Assembly: GCA_021029095.1 (NCBI GenBank)
Contig: JAJOHG010000389.1
Location: forward strand, 1 to 23,717
Direction: 5' to 3'
Source of the DNA: Phellopilus nigrolimitatus
Taxonomy: Eukaryota > Basidiomycota > Agaricomycetes > Hymenochaetales > Hymenochaetaceae
Length of the DNA: 23,717 nt
Shown: positions 20,466-23,717 of the stretch, one piece after another
Layout of the letters: each line of letters starts with the position of its first letter
Position numbering within the stretch: position 1 is the stretch's first letter
The notes under the pieces: generated by a model
Database searches by the model: none
What the model was told of the DNA's origin: nothing
What the model saw: the letters and a program-made list of their open reading frames with translations, nothing else
Position numbers and translations under genes: made by a program

Positions 20466-21753
20466 TTGATCAACTTTGTTTATCTACGCCCTCTTTCTTT
20501 CTTCTTTACTTCGCCACTTACACACCCATTTGCCCATTCTATATTCATTGTTACTATATTCAGGGAAGGATTTTTTCGGATTTTTATTTGTCATTATCAG
20601 CGCCTCCGTCTCACATCTCGCTCCCCTCCTACACTGTATTACTAGGATCCGTGTCTCTGCTTTGCTTGCTCTGTTGTCTTTTGTTCAATCGCGATACGTA
20701 CATGGATGTAGCCTTCTGTAGCGTTTCTTGTTGTCCGTCTCTTGTGGTTTACAAATCGAATAGAAGGGGGTTTTATCCCGGCTTACGACTCGATCGTATC
20801 TCAAGGCAAGATCTGATAGCTGGGCGCCGAGACATTGCTGAGTTACCTTGGAGCATTGTATTCAATTCGACAACCGTTTCGAATTTGCCCCCGTCGTCGT
20901 CGCGAAGCCGACCAGTTGATCTGCGTGCATAAACTTTAGGTTGACAGTTTCTGTCGTCGATCGTCGAAGATGCGAGTCGGCTCACTAACGATGCCGTTTG
21001 CCATTATATACGATGCCTCGCCGTCCTCGAAGGGCGGCGGGCAGGCGGGAGTCTTAAGCAGTCGGCGAATGCTCGTACACCGGTTTGGATCCCCGATATG
21101 GAATAAGGGAGATGTATTGTTGCTCAGATGCGGGTTACGTATCCCACGTGCGGCAGCACTAAACAACCACTTTCTCACCTGATCCAGTACTTCAAGCAGT
21201 GGCTTGTAAGCACTATCCGCTTGGTTTTATAACTATCTTTAATCTACCTGTTTCAATGCTGTCTGCCAATATGTATACTTGCAGTGGAGGCAGCACGCTC
21301 ATTAGTACTTGTACAGCCGCTCTCGTTTCACCTTCGGTATACTTATCTGAGATTTCTTGCGATCCCCATTTCAATACAAAATTAGATACACCATATGGGA
21401 TCCGGTGTGTAAATGCGCTTATAATAACAGCTTAGACTTGGAACTCCGTTCTTGCGTGAAAATGGAACGATCATTTTTTCATCACGAAAATGAAGGGATA
21501 GGAAGGTTCGCTCTCACGATATTGTCTTTTTGATCGGAGTTTCGATTGAGCAAGAGTGGCAATTCAGCCACAAACTTTCCATCCTTTGGCCACCGAGCCA
21601 CTGCAAACTCTTCACTCTCATACACCCATGCTATCAGGATAGTGTGGCTATTTACGCGTCAGATTCTGAAGCTTTAGAGCTCTTGTTCCGAGATTTCTGC
21701 GTGTTCATCGTTCTTTCAACATTTCAGTGCCTTCCAGGCGCAGCTGCCTTGCC
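20466..21753. other. Spacer between the two receptor genes
   Basis: About 1.3 kb with no recognisable gene. Short ORFs lack family features, and no C-a-a-A-stop pheromone tail was found on either strand by eye. It presumably holds the 3' end of receptor 1 and the promoter of receptor 2. Confidence 0.5.
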
Positions 21754-23298
21754 ATGTTCAGGATAGCTTACTCTGCACTGTCACTCATTTCATCTTCCAT
21801 AGTTCTCTCTCTTTTACCATGGTTTGTTCGATACAAGAATGTCCCGGGGCTGTTTACAGTCGGATGGCTTTTCATTGTAAACTTCCTGTACGGGATAAAT
21901 GCAGCAGTATTAGACAAAGAAACACTTCTGCGTGTACCTGCATACTGTGACATAGGTAAATGTGTCCTTTCCCCCTACCTTCAAAGTCATTATTAACAAA
22001 GCATTTGCTTACACTCAGTGACGAAAACTCTTCTTGGGCCTGCAGATAGCTGTTCCTATGGCCATGCTTGCTATGTCTTCTCAATTTATGACTGGATGGT
22101 CCGTCCGAAGGAGCGCAATCTTCGTATAAAGTACCTGGAGCACCGCGGCACCTTCCATGCTGCGCTCTGTTTCTTTACACCGTTGGCATACATGGTTTTG
22201 CGTATGCTCTTTACTTGACCCGATCATACGCGCTGTCTAATTCATCTATTCTCGGTAGACATCGTTGTACAAGACCATCGATTCGACATAGTCGAAGACG
22301 TCGGATGCCTCCCTTCAACGTTCAATACTGCTGCTGGCTGGGCCATCATCTGGGGGTTCCTATGGTTCCGTTCTGTGGTGTTACTCTTATTTCGAGTAAG
22401 TCTCTAGTCACCTATTCAATTGAAAGTTTCAGTAACATTCCAAAGTCCTTGACAGTCAAACACGTTTGGGCACAGGATCGCATTGTCCACGAACGACAGA
22501 CGCCTTGGGAGAAGTTTAATTCAGAATTACTGTTTACTAAGGCGCCATTCGTATTTTTCGCATCCTTCGATTGGGAGCAATGATAGCGTCGGTCATGCTC
22601 TGGTCCCTTGTCCTCCCATATTACGCCATCTCCGTCTTCGTTCGCTCCGAAGTCTTCGTATTTTATCGTCGCCCTGACCTCGCCCGTATCGAAGTCTTCG
22701 CTTCTTTATCGCATTCTTCCGCCAGTGTAACCGCAATCTTCCCATTTTTGTTTACTGGTCCAGTTTATAGTCTATTATTTTTCGCCGCCAGCGTCGACAA
22801 GGATGTTCTTCTTTCTTACCCCTTCCTCTTCAACAAATTTATACTCCGCCGAGCAGTCTCCTTTCCAGACCCCAGCCCGGGTATCGACCTTTCGACCCTT
22901 ACACCCGTCCCCGTGCGTCGCCGGCTGTACAAACGCGTGATTCGCAAATCACGCCAGTACGATCCGCCGCTCTCTTTCTTGGATTACGACATTCCTCTCC
23001 TCCTCGACCGGACCCAGGCTTCAGGACAATGGCACGCCTCCCTCCAGTCCCGGAGCTCCCTAAGCCAGAAAAGATTCACGTGGATCCGAGGTCTAGGGAG
23101 GGCCGTTCAATGCAAGATCGTCCCAGGAGAGGATCTCGAGTTTTCGAAGAGGCGATACGACGTCATATAGAGACGCGGGACGATCGTCCCCTCTACACAA
23201 TCTCTGAGACGCCTGTCGTTGATGATGGACTCCCACTTAATTATTTCTTTGGGCCGATTGTGCCGCTTTCCAGAGAAGACGTGGAGAATAGCGTGTAA
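21754..23298 (+). pseudogene. Ste3-like pheromone receptor 2, multiple frame disruptions
   Basis: Proposed exons 21754-21955, 22019-22201, 22259-22395 and 22456 onward, with a possible last intron 22957-23024 and stop at 23296. Recognisable landmarks: SLLPWFVRYKNVP in TM1, GWLFIVNFLYGINA in TM2, AYCDI into TM3 (LQIAVPMAMLAM), TM4 ending MVLHIVVQDHRFDIVEDVGC, TM5 AIIWGFLWFRSVVLLLFR, TM6 around RILRLGAMIASVMLW and TM7 AIFPFLFTGPVYSLLFF. Clean splice sites remain. The family reading needs an extra base skipped near 22039, a return to the first frame between about 22088 and 22125, and another correction around 22540-22558 (near a T5 run). As written it cannot encode a full receptor. The tail RDDRPLYTISETPVVDD looks genuinely coding. 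It is either a decaying paralogue or an indel-rich assembly of a working gene. Confidence 0.75.
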
Positions 23299-23717
23299 GA
23301 CGCAGTACACTATCTCACCCGTGTATATCAGCCCTACCGCTCCTTTAAATTTTGTATCACCTACGTATAAGTTGACATCACCTCCATCATTCGTAAAGGT
23401 CAACACTGCACACTCCTTGACTTTTCGATCATATTGTATCTTTAGCAGTCGCTCGTTTTCTTTTTTCCTTTAGTCAGTTGTATATTAGCAATCATATATG
23501 AATAGGGAAGTAAGTAGTGGGACTTGTACCTTAAACGATTTGATAGAGCTATGTAAAAATAGGGGAGGCGGCGATGAAACAACTCGCTTCACGCAAGAGT
23601 CGTGGGAGTAGGACGGATATAAATTCAAGACGCCTGTACAGAGATCGACGACGAAGATCTTTAACTCAATAGATCGTCCAAAAAGTCCTCCATCTCCCCT
23701 TTCTCCCCCTTCAGAGG
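23299..23717. other. 3' flank of receptor 2 and probable promoter of the next gene
   Basis: No coding sequence recognised. The last 100 bases contain TATAAA (23618-23623) and then a C/T-rich run at the window edge, suggesting a plus-strand gene starting just outside. Confidence 0.45.
23618..23623 (+). promoter_or_regulatory. TATAAA element near right edge
   Basis: TATAAA is followed about 65 bases later by a pyrimidine-rich tract, as in fungal core promoters. The gene it would serve is outside the window. Confidence 0.4.

Noticed and set aside
21199..21435. 78-codon ORF ending ALIITA as a pheromone precursor
   Set aside because: There is no Cys four residues from the end, so no farnesylation box.
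22215..22583. ORF of 122 codons read as its own gene
   Set aside because: It overlaps receptor exons 3 and 4 and the intron between them; part of it is a receptor frame segment, not an independent protein.

Overview
The window looks like nuclear DNA from a filamentous basidiomycete, probably an Agaricomycete of polypore type. Genes carry many short GT-AG introns (about 50-120 nt). Coding stretches are GC-rich with C/G in third positions, between AT-richer spacers. The gene set is typical of this group: Ste3-type pheromone receptors, a Dus4-type tRNA dihydrouridine synthase, a mitochondrial carrier, Kelch and LEA-like proteins. I read all gene models by eye from splice sites, frame continuity and family motifs; no alignments were run.

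Layout. 1-1192 (+) is the 3' two thirds of a mitochondrial 2-oxodicarboxylate-type carrier with a 7-nt microexon and one apparent frameshift. 1193-4863 is a long gap without a recognisable gene. 4864-6169 (+) is a secreted Ser/Ala-repeat protein with a conserved-looking C-terminal domain. 6678-8979 (+) is a six-blade Kelch protein. 9408-10301 (-) is a triple SMP-repeat (LEA-like) protein. 10986-12547 (-) is a nine-exon Dus4 gene. 12771-13538 (+) is a single-pass membrane protein sharing a 223-bp divergent promoter with Dus4. 14071-16169 (-) is a large disordered hypothetical protein. 16170-19004 is another gene-poor gap.

19005-20465 and 21754-23298 (both +) hold two tandem Ste3-like seven-transmembrane receptors, so the right end is probably part of, or close to, a B (pheromone/receptor) mating-type locus or a duplicated receptor cluster. 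Receptor 1 is almost intact with one apparent 1-nt deletion. Receptor 2 needs several frame corrections and looks decayed, unless the assembly is indel-prone. I looked by eye for the usual C-a-a-A-stop ending of pheromone precursors in the main gene-free gaps on both strands and found none.

The apparent indels fall in the carrier and the two receptors, while the Kelch, LEA, Dus4 and membrane-protein models close perfectly. The first question for anyone using this window is whether those indels are real decay or sequencing error. The most distinctive points are the receptor pair without a visible pheromone gene, unusual splicing (7-nt microexon, GC-AG intron with NAGNAG acceptor, in-frame retainable intron), the triple SMP protein, and a 16-nt near-palindromic motif shared by two intergenic promoters.
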